Assembly (NCBI GenBank): GCA_945613785.1
Contig: CALZAJ010000085.1
Span: 1 to 6,856, forward strand
Length of the DNA: 6,856 bases
Reading direction: 5' to 3'
Source: an uncultured Verrucomicrobiota bacterium
Lineage (GTDB): Bacteria; Verrucomicrobiota; Kiritimatiellia; RFP12; UBA1067
Made by a program: the position numbers and the translations under genes. Below the pieces are notes generated by a model. The model saw nothing but the letters and a program-made list of their open reading frames with translations, ran no database searches and was not told the DNA's origin. Every line of letters begins with the position of its first letter. Within the stretch, counting starts at the first letter, position 1. Shown here one piece after another: positions 1-5,371 of this stretch.

Positions 1-1229
1 CCAGGGGCGAAAGGAACGCGATAGACCATCGCCGGTGCGCGCGCATGACGGAGCTCGTTCCAAATGGCGTCCTCTAGCAGCCGAAAGCGAGTCTCGTCCA
101 TCAGGAGGTCACGGACCATCTTGCGTTCGGCAGCGCCGAGACGGTCGAGGATTGGGTCCTTTAGCAGTTCCGCGATGCGAAGCCGTGCTTGTGTGAAACG
201 CTGGTGCGCTGGGACATCCAGCAAGGTTTCTCGTCCAGCGTCGTCCTCTTGGCCCGTCAATCCGGACAGCTCGGCGAACCGATTTCTCAGCTTCTGGAGG
301 TCTGTCCCCAAAAAAGCCTCGCCCCGGGCGCGCGCCTCGTCCTTGGCACGAATTGCCGCCAGGGCTAGAATGTCGAGGACGAAACGGTTGATCGTTTGAT
401 TTTCTTGATTTAATCGATCGTTTGGCCTGTTATCGCCCCTCGTGTCGGGGTCTGTCCCCAGTGTTCCGGGGTCTGTCCCCAGTGTTCCGCCGCGGTCGAC
501 AAGCGCGGAGACCTGCGTTTCTCCTGTCAGATAGGCAAGCTCACGGAAGGGGATGAATGAGATGTCAACCACCGAAACCTCCCCCTCAAGTGGGGCGGGG
601 ACAGACTCCCCCGCAAGAACCATTGTGAGGCCTGTCCCCGCCAAGCTAGTCAGATGGTGGGCCTCGTCAATGAGCACATAACGAAAGCCGAGGTCGCGGA
701 GAAGGGCGAGGTCCGCTGTCACAGCGGCAGGCGTTTCGGTCCCGGTCAATCGGATATAGGCGGTTTTGGCGCGAAAGGTGACGGGGAGTTCGTGAATGAA
801 CTGGCGCAAAAGAGTCGTTTTGCCCGTCCCACGCGGTCCGACCAGGAAAAGACTGGGGACAGACCCCGTTTGCTGACGCGTAATGTTGAATAAAGTGAAG
901 TAACAGTCGCGTTTCTTGTCGTGTCCGACGCTGGCTGCGTATTCGGCCAGGAAGCGCCCCGTGAGGACGTCACACTGGAAGGTGCGATTACGAGTCTTGC
1001 TGGATTGCTTCATTTTCTGAGAGATGGAGCCGAAAGAAAGAAGCTCGTGCCGGCGCTCAAGTTGAGCACGTAAAGGCATGATTTCGCCTGGGCTAAGATA
1101 ACGGCTCTTCGTGACGCCATTCTCGCGCCATTGATGATAGAAACGATCGGTTCCGCGAATTGTTCGGCGAACAATCGTGCCTTTTGGCAGGGAGTCGAGT
1201 TCGGCTTGAATATCGGATTCTTCGCTCAT
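1..1229 (-). CDS. AAA ATPase of AAA_14-like type with an N-terminal YHQWRENG module (3' end beyond window)
   Basis: I translated the minus strand from the ATG at 1229-1227 and found no stop for 409 codons; the gene runs off the left edge. Seen: Walker A GPRGTGKTT at residues 131-139, Walker B YVLIDEAHH at 184-192, a sensor-1-like strand TMVLAGES at 202-209, and a following DISFIPFRELAY segment (about 222-233) like the 'plsfrE' stretch of AAA_14/DUF4143 ATPases. Residues 18-50 (KGTIVRRTIRG...FYHQWRENGVTKSRYL) resemble a small basic, aromatic module I remember in other ATPases and nucleotidyltransferases. The rest is helical and charged. It should bind and hydrolyse ATP; substrate and partner are unknown. 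An in-frame ATG at 1247 would add six residues; the upstream stop is at 1271-1269. Neither start has a Shine-Dalgarno site. Codon use is more mixed than in the neighbours and repeats lie inside it, so it is probably accessory and possibly acquired. Confidence 0.85.
   Translation of the reverse strand, partial: MSEESDIQAELDSLPKGTIVRRTIRGTDRFYHQWRENGVTKSRYLSPGEIMPLRAQLERRHELLSFGSISQKMKQSSKTRNRTFQCDVLTGRFLAEYAASVGHDKKRDCYFTLFNITRQQTGSVPSLFLVGPRGTGKTTLLRQFIHELPVTFRAKTAYIRLTGTETPAAVTADLALLRDLGFRYVLIDEAHHLTSLAGTGLTMVLAGESVPAPLEGEVSVVDISFIPFRELAYLTGETQVSALVDRGGTLGTDPGTLGTDPDTRGDNRPNDRLNQENQTINRFVLDILALAAIRAKDEARARGEAFLGTDLQKLRNRFAELSGLTGQEDDAGRETLLDVPAHQRFTQARLRIAELLKDPILDRLGAAERKMVRDLLMDETRFRLLEDAIWNELRHARAPAMVYRVPFAP
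297..309. repeat. Copy of dispersed 13-bp G4/C4 repeat, one mismatch
   Basis: Reads GAGGTCTGTCCCC, one base from the consensus GGGGTCTGTCCCC. It lies inside the AAA ATPase gene, where its complement encodes the LGTDL part of the linker after the ATPase core. Confidence 0.6.
447..488. repeat. Perfect 21-bp tandem duplication containing two consensus G4/C4 repeats
   Basis: Positions 447-467 and 468-488 are identical 21-mers, each made of GGGGTCTGTCCCC followed by AGTGTTCC. The period is seven codons, so the ATPase frame is kept; on the minus strand it encodes a repeated LGTDP-type segment around residues 248-261, in a hydrophilic linker after the ATPase core. Confidence 0.9.
597..611. repeat. 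Inverted copy of the G4/C4 repeat with one inserted T
   Basis: Reads GGGGACAGACTCCCC, the reverse orientation of the consensus with one extra T before the C run. It lies within the AAA ATPase gene around residues 207-212, just after the sensor-1-like strand. Confidence 0.5.
627..639. repeat. Degenerate copy of the G4/C4 repeat
   Basis: Reads GAGGCCTGTCCCC, two mismatches from the consensus, inside the AAA ATPase gene between Walker B and the sensor-1-like strand (encodes AGTGL). Alone it would be unremarkable; it is listed because of the perfect copies nearby. Confidence 0.4.
855..867. repeat. Perfect inverted copy of the G4/C4 repeat next to Walker A
   Basis: Reads GGGGACAGACCCC, the exact reverse complement of the copies at 447 and 468. 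On the coding (minus) strand it is GGGGTCTGTCCCC and encodes GSVP, a few residues before the Walker A loop, in a different reading frame from the 447/468 copies. Confidence 0.75.
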
Positions 1230-1237
1230 TTGAGGAT

Positions 1238-1246
1238 ATTGTAACA
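1238..1246 (-). promoter_or_regulatory. Proximal extended -10 box of the AAA ATPase gene
   Basis: On the minus strand this reads TGTTACAAT, an extended -10 (TGN plus TACAAT), ending 8 nt before the ATG at 1229. No convincing -35 lies 16-18 nt upstream. The predicted transcript would begin at or next to the start codon. The same arrangement precedes the genes at 2409 and 5372. Confidence 0.5.
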
Positions 1247-1253
1247 TAAATAC

Positions 1254-1281
1254 ATTGTATTGCGTTGCTTAAAAATGACAA
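1254..1281 (-). promoter_or_regulatory. Distal sigma70-type promoter of the AAA ATPase gene
   Basis: On the minus strand TTGTCA (1281-1276), a 16-nt spacer and TACAAT (1259-1254); each hexamer matches consensus at 5 of 6 positions. The -10 ends 6 nt before the alternative in-frame ATG at 1247, so this promoter could serve a longer leaderless form or give a leader of about 18 nt to the ATG at 1229. The 11-bp palindrome ATACATTGTAT (1250-1260) covers the -10 and could be an operator. Confidence 0.45.
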
Positions 1282-1309
1282 AAGATGCGGAAATAAGCAA
1301 AATTCCCCC

Positions 1310-1339
1310 TTGTCAGGGCCTCAGAAATCGTGATATACT
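1310..1339 (+). promoter_or_regulatory. rpsL-rpsG promoter
   Basis: TTGTCA at 1310-1315, an 18-nt spacer, and TATACT at 1334-1339 preceded by TGA, giving an extended -10. The start site would be near 1346, leaving a leader of about 30 nt that carries AAGGA at 1361-1365, ten bases before the rpsL ATG. It diverges from the AAA ATPase promoters. Confidence 0.75.
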
Positions 1340-1375
1340 ACGCACTCGTTTGGAAAAGTAAAGGAAACTACATCA

Positions 1376-1759
1376 ATGCCGACTATCAATCAGCTTATCC
1401 GCAAGGGCCGTTCGCCCCTCGCTAAGCACTCGAAGTCGCCCGCGCTGAAGGCGTGCCCCCAGCGTCGCGGTGTCTGCCTCGTCGTCAAGACGATGACCCC
1501 TAAGAAGCCTAACTCGGCTCTTCGTAAGGTTGCCCGTGTGCGTCTTACGTCCGGCTACGAAGTTACGGCCTACATTCCTGGCGAAGGTCACAACCTTCAG
1601 GAACACAGCGTCGTGCTCGTTCGCGGCGGCCGTGTGAAGGACCTTCCTGGTGTCCGTTACCACATCGTCCGTGGTAAGCTCGACTCCCTCGGCGTCGCGG
1701 GTCGTAACCGCAGCCGTTCCAAGTACGGTATGAAGAAGCCGAAGAAAGAGGAGAAGTAA
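1376..1759 (+). CDS. rpsL: 30S ribosomal protein S12
   Basis: Encodes 127 residues, normal for S12, a small-subunit protein at the decoding centre that affects accuracy and is the classical site of streptomycin resistance. The core TPKKPNSALRKV begins at residue 41, and GEGHNLQEH and GGRVKDLPGVRYH follow. Lys43 and Lys88, whose changes give streptomycin resistance in other bacteria, are the wild-type residues; Asp89, the residue methylthiolated by RimO in some bacteria, is present. The C-terminus is lysine-rich, as usual. The start is supported by the family N-terminus MPTINQL and AAGGA at 1361-1365. It is the first gene of a two-gene operon with rpsG, 3 nt downstream. Codon use is strongly biased, as in highly expressed genes. 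S12 sequence style suggests the PVC group (inference). Confidence 0.98.
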   Translation: MPTINQLIRKGRSPLAKHSKSPALKACPQRRGVCLVVKTMTPKKPNSALRKVARVRLTSGYEVTAYIPGEGHNLQEHSVVLVRGGRVKDLPGVRYHIVRGKLDSLGVAGRNRSRSKYGMKKPKKEEK

Positions 1760-1762
1760 GCC

Positions 1763-2287
1763 ATGAGCCGTAGAGGTAAAGCTATTGTCAAGCGTGTCGT
1801 CCTCGACCCGAAGTACAATTCGGAGCTCGTCGCGCACATGATTCGCGTCATCATGAAGGATGGCAAGAAGACCGTCGCCGAGAAGATCGTCTATGGTATG
1901 ATCGAGAAGGTGAAGGAAGCCGTCGAGAAGGATCCCGCGAAGTTCACGAAGGACGAGAAGGCCTACACCGATCCGCTCGAGATCGTTTCCGCCTCCATCG
2001 AGAACATGAAGCCGCAGGTTGAGGTCAAGACCCGCCGCGTCGGTGGTACGACTTACCCCGTCCCGGTGCCGATCGCCCCGAACCGTCAGCTCTCGCTGGC
2101 GCTCCGCTGGACGACGACCTACGCTTCCGCTCGTCACGGTATGGGCATGCCTGCCGCCGTCGCCGCCGAAATCATCGACGCGTTCCTCGGCCAGGGCAAC
2201 GTCATCAAGAAGCGTGACGACGTTCATAAGATGGCTCAGGCCAACAAGGCGTTCGCCCACTACGCGTGGGGCAACAACGCCGGCTAA
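1763..2287 (+). CDS. rpsG: 30S ribosomal protein S7
   Basis: Encodes 174 residues. S7 binds the 3' major domain of 16S rRNA, starts assembly of the small-subunit head and lies near the E site. Seen: the N-terminus MSRRGKA, the DPKY and MKDGKKTVAEKIVYG segments (residues 16-45), TRRVGGTTYPVPV (90-102), LALRW (112-116) and the C-terminal KMAQANKAFAHYAW (156-169). It is longer than the common 156-residue form: an acidic/basic stretch of roughly a dozen extra residues lies between KIVYG and DPLEI (about 46-69), plus a five-residue tail after the last Trp. The Shine-Dalgarno AGGAG (1749-1753) lies inside the end of rpsL, 9 nt before the ATG, so the two are translationally linked. No fusA follows; a terminator does. 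Confidence 0.97.
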   Translation: MSRRGKAIVKRVVLDPKYNSELVAHMIRVIMKDGKKTVAEKIVYGMIEKVKEAVEKDPAKFTKDEKAYTDPLEIVSASIENMKPQVEVKTRRVGGTTYPVPVPIAPNRQLSLALRWTTTYASARHGMGMPAAVAAEIIDAFLGQGNVIKKRDDVHKMAQANKAFAHYAWGNNAG

Positions 2288-2304
2288 AATCCATCCGCTT
2301 TTCC

Positions 2305-2349
2305 AGACGCCAAGGCGCTGCGGTTATCCGTGGCGCCTTCGTCTTTTTT
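2305..2349 (+). terminator. Intrinsic terminator of rpsL-rpsG
   Basis: A 12-bp stem (2312-2323 with 2328-2339, two G-T wobbles) closes a TTAT loop. It is extended below by AGACG (2305-2309) pairing with CGTCT (2340-2344) across a two-base CC bulge, and followed by a T run to 2349. It lies 18 nt after the rpsG stop and should separate the ribosomal operon from the next gene. Confidence 0.88.
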
Positions 2350-2373
2350 GCGACTGCGATGCTTTTGGGGAGT

Positions 2374-2401
2374 GTGACACAAGGGCCATTTTTGTTATAA
2401 T
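2374..2401 (+). promoter_or_regulatory. Promoter of the 651-residue protein gene, probably leaderless
   Basis: GTGACA (2374-2379), a 16-nt spacer and a perfect TATAAT (2396-2401) preceded by TGT, so also an extended -10. The -10 ends only 7 nt before the ATG at 2409, so transcription should start at or within a base or two of the start codon. There is no Shine-Dalgarno site; the AGG at 2405-2407 is one base from the ATG and cannot serve. Confidence 0.7.
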
Positions 2402-2408
2402 ATCAGGC

Positions 2409-4364
2409 ATGAAAATTCTTGGTGATCCTATTTTTGCAAAGGATGCGACGGGTAAGTTGAAAAGTCGCATCGGAACTCTCTTTTTCCGTACCCCTGGTCT
2501 TGTGACCCGTCGTGGCGTGCATGCCATGCAGCGCATGATGTGGATTGACGAGCTGAATGCCGAACGTGCTGCTGCCGGGCAGCCTGCGTTGACGGATGCC
2601 GAGGAGGCCGCCGAGCTGGCGCAGTCGGTCGATCTCATCTTTACGGACGAGTTCGTGCTCATCCGTCCCGATCCGAACCACATGGATCTGGCGATGTTGG
2701 CGGACGAGGAACTCCAGAAGCTCGTCTCCAAGCGGAAGATCCGTTTCCTCAACACGCATTCCGCGAAGGTCCGCAACGCGCTCCGCAGCCGTGGTGAGAA
2801 CTGGCGCATGGCCCGCAAGCCGATTTCGCAGGAAGACATGGTCAAGCTGATCGACGATTCCCGCGTCTCAATCGGCGCCGAGCCGCTCTACTACTACAAT
2901 CCGTTGACGGGTACGCGCTACGTGACGGCGGCTGGTTGCGAGGGCATTGCCGATCTTCCGATCGACACGATGCGTGCGCAGCTCAAGGAGGCCCAGACGA
3001 TGCTGGTCCGCCGCAATCGTCTCGGGCACGTCGAGCTCGACCTCTTCCCCGTGACGACGCCGATCGACATCAAGCAGCAGTTCAAGGCCCTGGACGTCGA
3101 TGGTCTCAGTGAGGCCGCGCTGAAGTCCGCGGTCCGCAAGATCGACGCCGAATGGCGCATGTCGATGCCGGCGGAGCTCCGCGAGGAATCCGTCGACAAC
3201 TTCGATTGGCGCAATGCGATGTGCTCGACCATCACGGAAGAGCCGAATGACACGGCGACGGACGAGCGGGAGCTCATCCAGGGCATTTCGCCGGAGTTCT
3301 ACCGTCAGATCGAATGGCTCCCGGGCGTTCGCGTCGACGACGGCGAGATCATCTTCGATCCGATCTGGAGCGAGTACGACCGCACGCGTGATCCCGAGCT
3401 TGCGCATCTCTGCGATCCGCGCGTGCGCAACATCCTCTTCAACCTCTCGCGCATCTTCGGCGACGTCGAGTACGTCAACGTCGGCCGCATCGCCCGTTCG
3501 CTCGCCCGTGATCCGATTGTGGGGTCCCGTCGCGGCAACGTCTACATCGTCCAGTATAAGCAGGCGAAGCGTCCGCTCGCTCAGATCTACGTCATCCGCT
3601 TCCAGAAGTGGGGTATCGCCGAGCATCTCGATGCGGGCAAGGACCTGTTGACGGCAATGCTGGAGGCGAACGACTATGCGGACTACATCATGGACCGTCG
3701 TCTGATGTGCCAGCAGCTCGGCATGGAACTGCCCGTGCGCGTCGGCTTCGGTCAGTTCACGGAACCGTACAAGGGCAACAATCAGTACAAGGGCACGACG
3801 GTTCGCGCCTACTACTACGTGCGCTCCTACGTCCAAGGCGTGGCGTCCGACAAGGTTCCTCCGGCCAAGTTCCGCAACCCTGCCTTCGCGCTTCGCTTCG
3901 CGCAGCTGATGGGTGCGGCCGCGGCGGTTGACCTGATTGTCGGTCGTCGTTCGACGGAGACGAAGGAGAACCTTTTCGACAAGAACTACGAGGTTCTGCA
4001 GATCGGGTCTGACGGGCTCCCCGCGCATCTCTCGGTCACGGACCATGCCGGCAGCTTCGTGAACTATCTCCATACGTTCGAGGATTCCGTCTCGCCGTAC
4101 GCGAACGTCATCCGTCGGCGCGTGAAGTATGTCGCCGACGCGAAGGGCTTCGCCGAGGCCTACATCGGCGCCTTCAAGTCCAAGCTCGAGGAGGTGCAGG
4201 AGAAGTATCGCGCGCATCGCCGCGCCTTCGACGACCTGTTCGTGCACCGTCCGTTCGACGCGGCCGGTTCCGGCGCCTACCGTTGGGCGAAGACGCTTGA
4301 GCGTCTCGACCGGTGCGATCCTGCGCAGGTTGCTGACTATCTCCGGTCCGCCATCAACGCGTAA
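2409..4364 (+). CDS. Uncharacterised 651-residue protein with a possible kinase-like C-terminal domain
   Basis: I do not recognise the family. The ATG at 2409 is chosen because a strong promoter ends 7 nt before it; the frame stays open upstream into rpsG and its terminator, which is fortuitous. No signal peptide or membrane segment is seen, so it is probably cytoplasmic. Residues 1-360 are charged and mostly helical, with YYYNPLTGTRYVT at 161-173. Residues about 370-600 follow the order of a HipA/FAM20/PI-kinase-like fold: GSRRGNVYIVQYK (372-384), YVIRFQK (394-400), a helix ending in IMDRRLMCQQLG (427-438), a hinge-like YYYVRSYVQG (468-477), VDLIVGRR...KENLF (507-523) and VTDHAGSF (543-550). 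The last resembles the metal-binding 'iDhg.sF' motif, but the DRHxxN catalytic loop is altered and lacks its Asp. Kinase, pseudokinase or unrelated remain open. The permease gene follows after 5 nt. Confidence 0.9.
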   Translation: MKILGDPIFAKDATGKLKSRIGTLFFRTPGLVTRRGVHAMQRMMWIDELNAERAAAGQPALTDAEEAAELAQSVDLIFTDEFVLIRPDPNHMDLAMLADEELQKLVSKRKIRFLNTHSAKVRNALRSRGENWRMARKPISQEDMVKLIDDSRVSIGAEPLYYYNPLTGTRYVTAAGCEGIADLPIDTMRAQLKEAQTMLVRRNRLGHVELDLFPVTTPIDIKQQFKALDVDGLSEAALKSAVRKIDAEWRMSMPAELREESVDNFDWRNAMCSTITEEPNDTATDERELIQGISPEFYRQIEWLPGVRVDDGEIIFDPIWSEYDRTRDPELAHLCDPRVRNILFNLSRIFGDVEYVNVGRIARSLARDPIVGSRRGNVYIVQYKQAKRPLAQIYVIRFQKWGIAEHLDAGKDLLTAMLEANDYADYIMDRRLMCQQLGMELPVRVGFGQFTEPYKGNNQYKGTTVRAYYYVRSYVQGVASDKVPPAKFRNPAFALRFAQLMGAAAAVDLIVGRRSTETKENLFDKNYEVLQIGSDGLPAHLSVTDHAGSFVNYLHTFEDSVSPYANVIRRRVKYVADAKGFAEAYIGAFKSKLEEVQEKYRAHRRAFDDLFVHRPFDAAGSGAYRWAKTLERLDRCDPAQVADYLRSAINA

Positions 4365-4369
4365 TCGGG

Positions 4370-5317
4370 ATGTGGAAGTATATCGGCAGAAGGTTGCTTG
4401 AAGTGGTTCCGACCACGTTCGGCATCCTTCTGTTGACCTTTCTTCTCTTCAACGTTGTCGGCGGTTCGCCTGCCTTGTCGATTCTCGGCAAGAACGCCTC
4501 GGCGGAATCCGTCGCGGAATTCAATCACCGTTACGGCTATGACAAGCCGCTCGTCATCGGCGACGGCAACGTCTTCGATTCGCAGTTCTTCAATTTCGTG
4601 AAGGGACTGTGCCGCGGAGATCTCGGTTATTCGACCGAGCTCAACGAGCCGGTGGCGGACATCTTGAAGCGCGGTGTCGGTCCGTCTCTCTCGCTGACCT
4701 TGCCGATCCTCGCAGGCGGCACGTTCATGGCGCTTGTCTTCGCCTTGCTTTCCGCGGCCTATCGCGGCAAGCTCGTCGACAAGATGATTCTCGTCGGATC
4801 GACCGTGCTGATGAGCGTCAACTACGTCGTCTGGGTGCTGGCGGGACAGTTCCTTTTCTCCTATCGGCTCGGTGCCTTCCCGGTCTGGGGCTACGGCGGT
4901 TGGTTCTATCTTGTCCTGCCGGTTCTGATCGGCATTGTCAGTTCGCTTGGTGTCGACATCCGTTTCTTCCGTACGGCGATCCTCGACGAACTCTACAAGC
5001 CCTATGTGCTGACGGCGCGCGCGAAGGGTCTTTCCCGGGGCGTTATCATGACGCGCCACGTGCTTCGCAACGCCCTCATTCCGATCGTCACCTATGTCTC
5101 CCTGTCAATCCCCTATCTCTTCACGGGTTCGCTGTTGCTGGAGAGCTTTTTCGGCATCCCGGGGCTCGGCTCGGTGTCGATGAATGCGATCAACTCGTCG
5201 GACATGGCGGTGGTCCGTTCGGTCGTGGTGCTGGGCGCGCTCCTCTATCAGTTCGTCAATCTCGTAACGGATCTCCTGTACGCGGCGCTGGATCCGCGGG
5301 TGCGTTTGTCGAGGTGA
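4370..5317 (+). CDS. DppB/OppB-type ABC transporter permease
   Basis: Encodes a 315-residue inner-membrane subunit of a peptide/oligosaccharide ABC importer, normal length for the DppB/OppB family. Seen: the typical N-terminus with basic residues then a membrane segment (about 12-30), a periplasmic domain to about 105 with GDLGYS (83-88), further hydrophobic segments near 107-129, 139-163, 177-195, 236-256 and 283-306, the cytoplasmic EAA loop (about 212-238, TARAKGLS...HVLRNALIP) that contacts the ATPase subunit, FFGIPGLG (260-267), and the family ending LDPRVR (307-312). It starts 5 nt after the preceding stop with no good Shine-Dalgarno, so it is probably translated by coupling in the same operon. 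DppC, the ATPases and a binding protein are all absent from the window. The substrate cannot be read from the sequence. Confidence 0.92.
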   Translation: MWKYIGRRLLEVVPTTFGILLLTFLLFNVVGGSPALSILGKNASAESVAEFNHRYGYDKPLVIGDGNVFDSQFFNFVKGLCRGDLGYSTELNEPVADILKRGVGPSLSLTLPILAGGTFMALVFALLSAAYRGKLVDKMILVGSTVLMSVNYVVWVLAGQFLFSYRLGAFPVWGYGGWFYLVLPVLIGIVSSLGVDIRFFRTAILDELYKPYVLTARAKGLSRGVIMTRHVLRNALIPIVTYVSLSIPYLFTGSLLLESFFGIPGLGSVSMNAINSSDMAVVRSVVVLGALLYQFVNLVTDLLYAALDPRVRLSR

Positions 5318-5335
5318 CCCCTACACGAAACGGTA

Positions 5336-5364
5336 GTGCCATCTTCCTGTCAGTTTGCTATAAT
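5336..5364 (+). promoter_or_regulatory. Promoter of the GH97 gene, probably leaderless
   Basis: A perfect TATAAT (5359-5364) preceded by TGC forms an extended -10; a weak -35, GTGCCA (5336-5341, 4 of 6), lies 17 nt upstream. The -10 ends exactly 7 nt before the ATG at 5372, the same distance as at 2409. No terminator is seen between the permease stop and this promoter, so read-through from the permease is possible. Confidence 0.65.
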
Positions 5365-5371
5365 AGGGAAC

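Noticed and set aside
447..488. CRISPR-like repeat pair
   Set aside because: The units are adjacent with no spacer, only two in number, and lie in frame inside a coding gene.
64..973. Small plus- and minus-strand open frames within the ATPase region
   Set aside because: They are Ser/Arg-rich shadows of the continuous minus-strand ATPase frame, which carries the Walker motifs.
1373..2260. 295-codon open frame antisense to rpsL-rpsG
   Set aside because: It lies entirely opposite two certain ribosomal protein genes and is explained by their codon bias.
2019..2408. Long upstream extension of the 651-residue protein into rpsG
   Set aside because: The stretch overlaps rpsG in another frame, crosses the rpsG terminator and has no start signal; a strong promoter lies directly before the ATG at 2409.
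2868..4247. 459-codon open frame on the minus strand under the kinase-like gene
   Set aside because: It mirrors GC-biased third positions of the plus-strand gene, is rich in Arg/Val/Leu/Asp with no recognisable domain, and lacks a promoter or ribosome site.
5321..5336. Hairpin after the permease gene as a terminator
   Set aside because: Only a four-base CTAC/GTAG stem and no T run; too weak to call.
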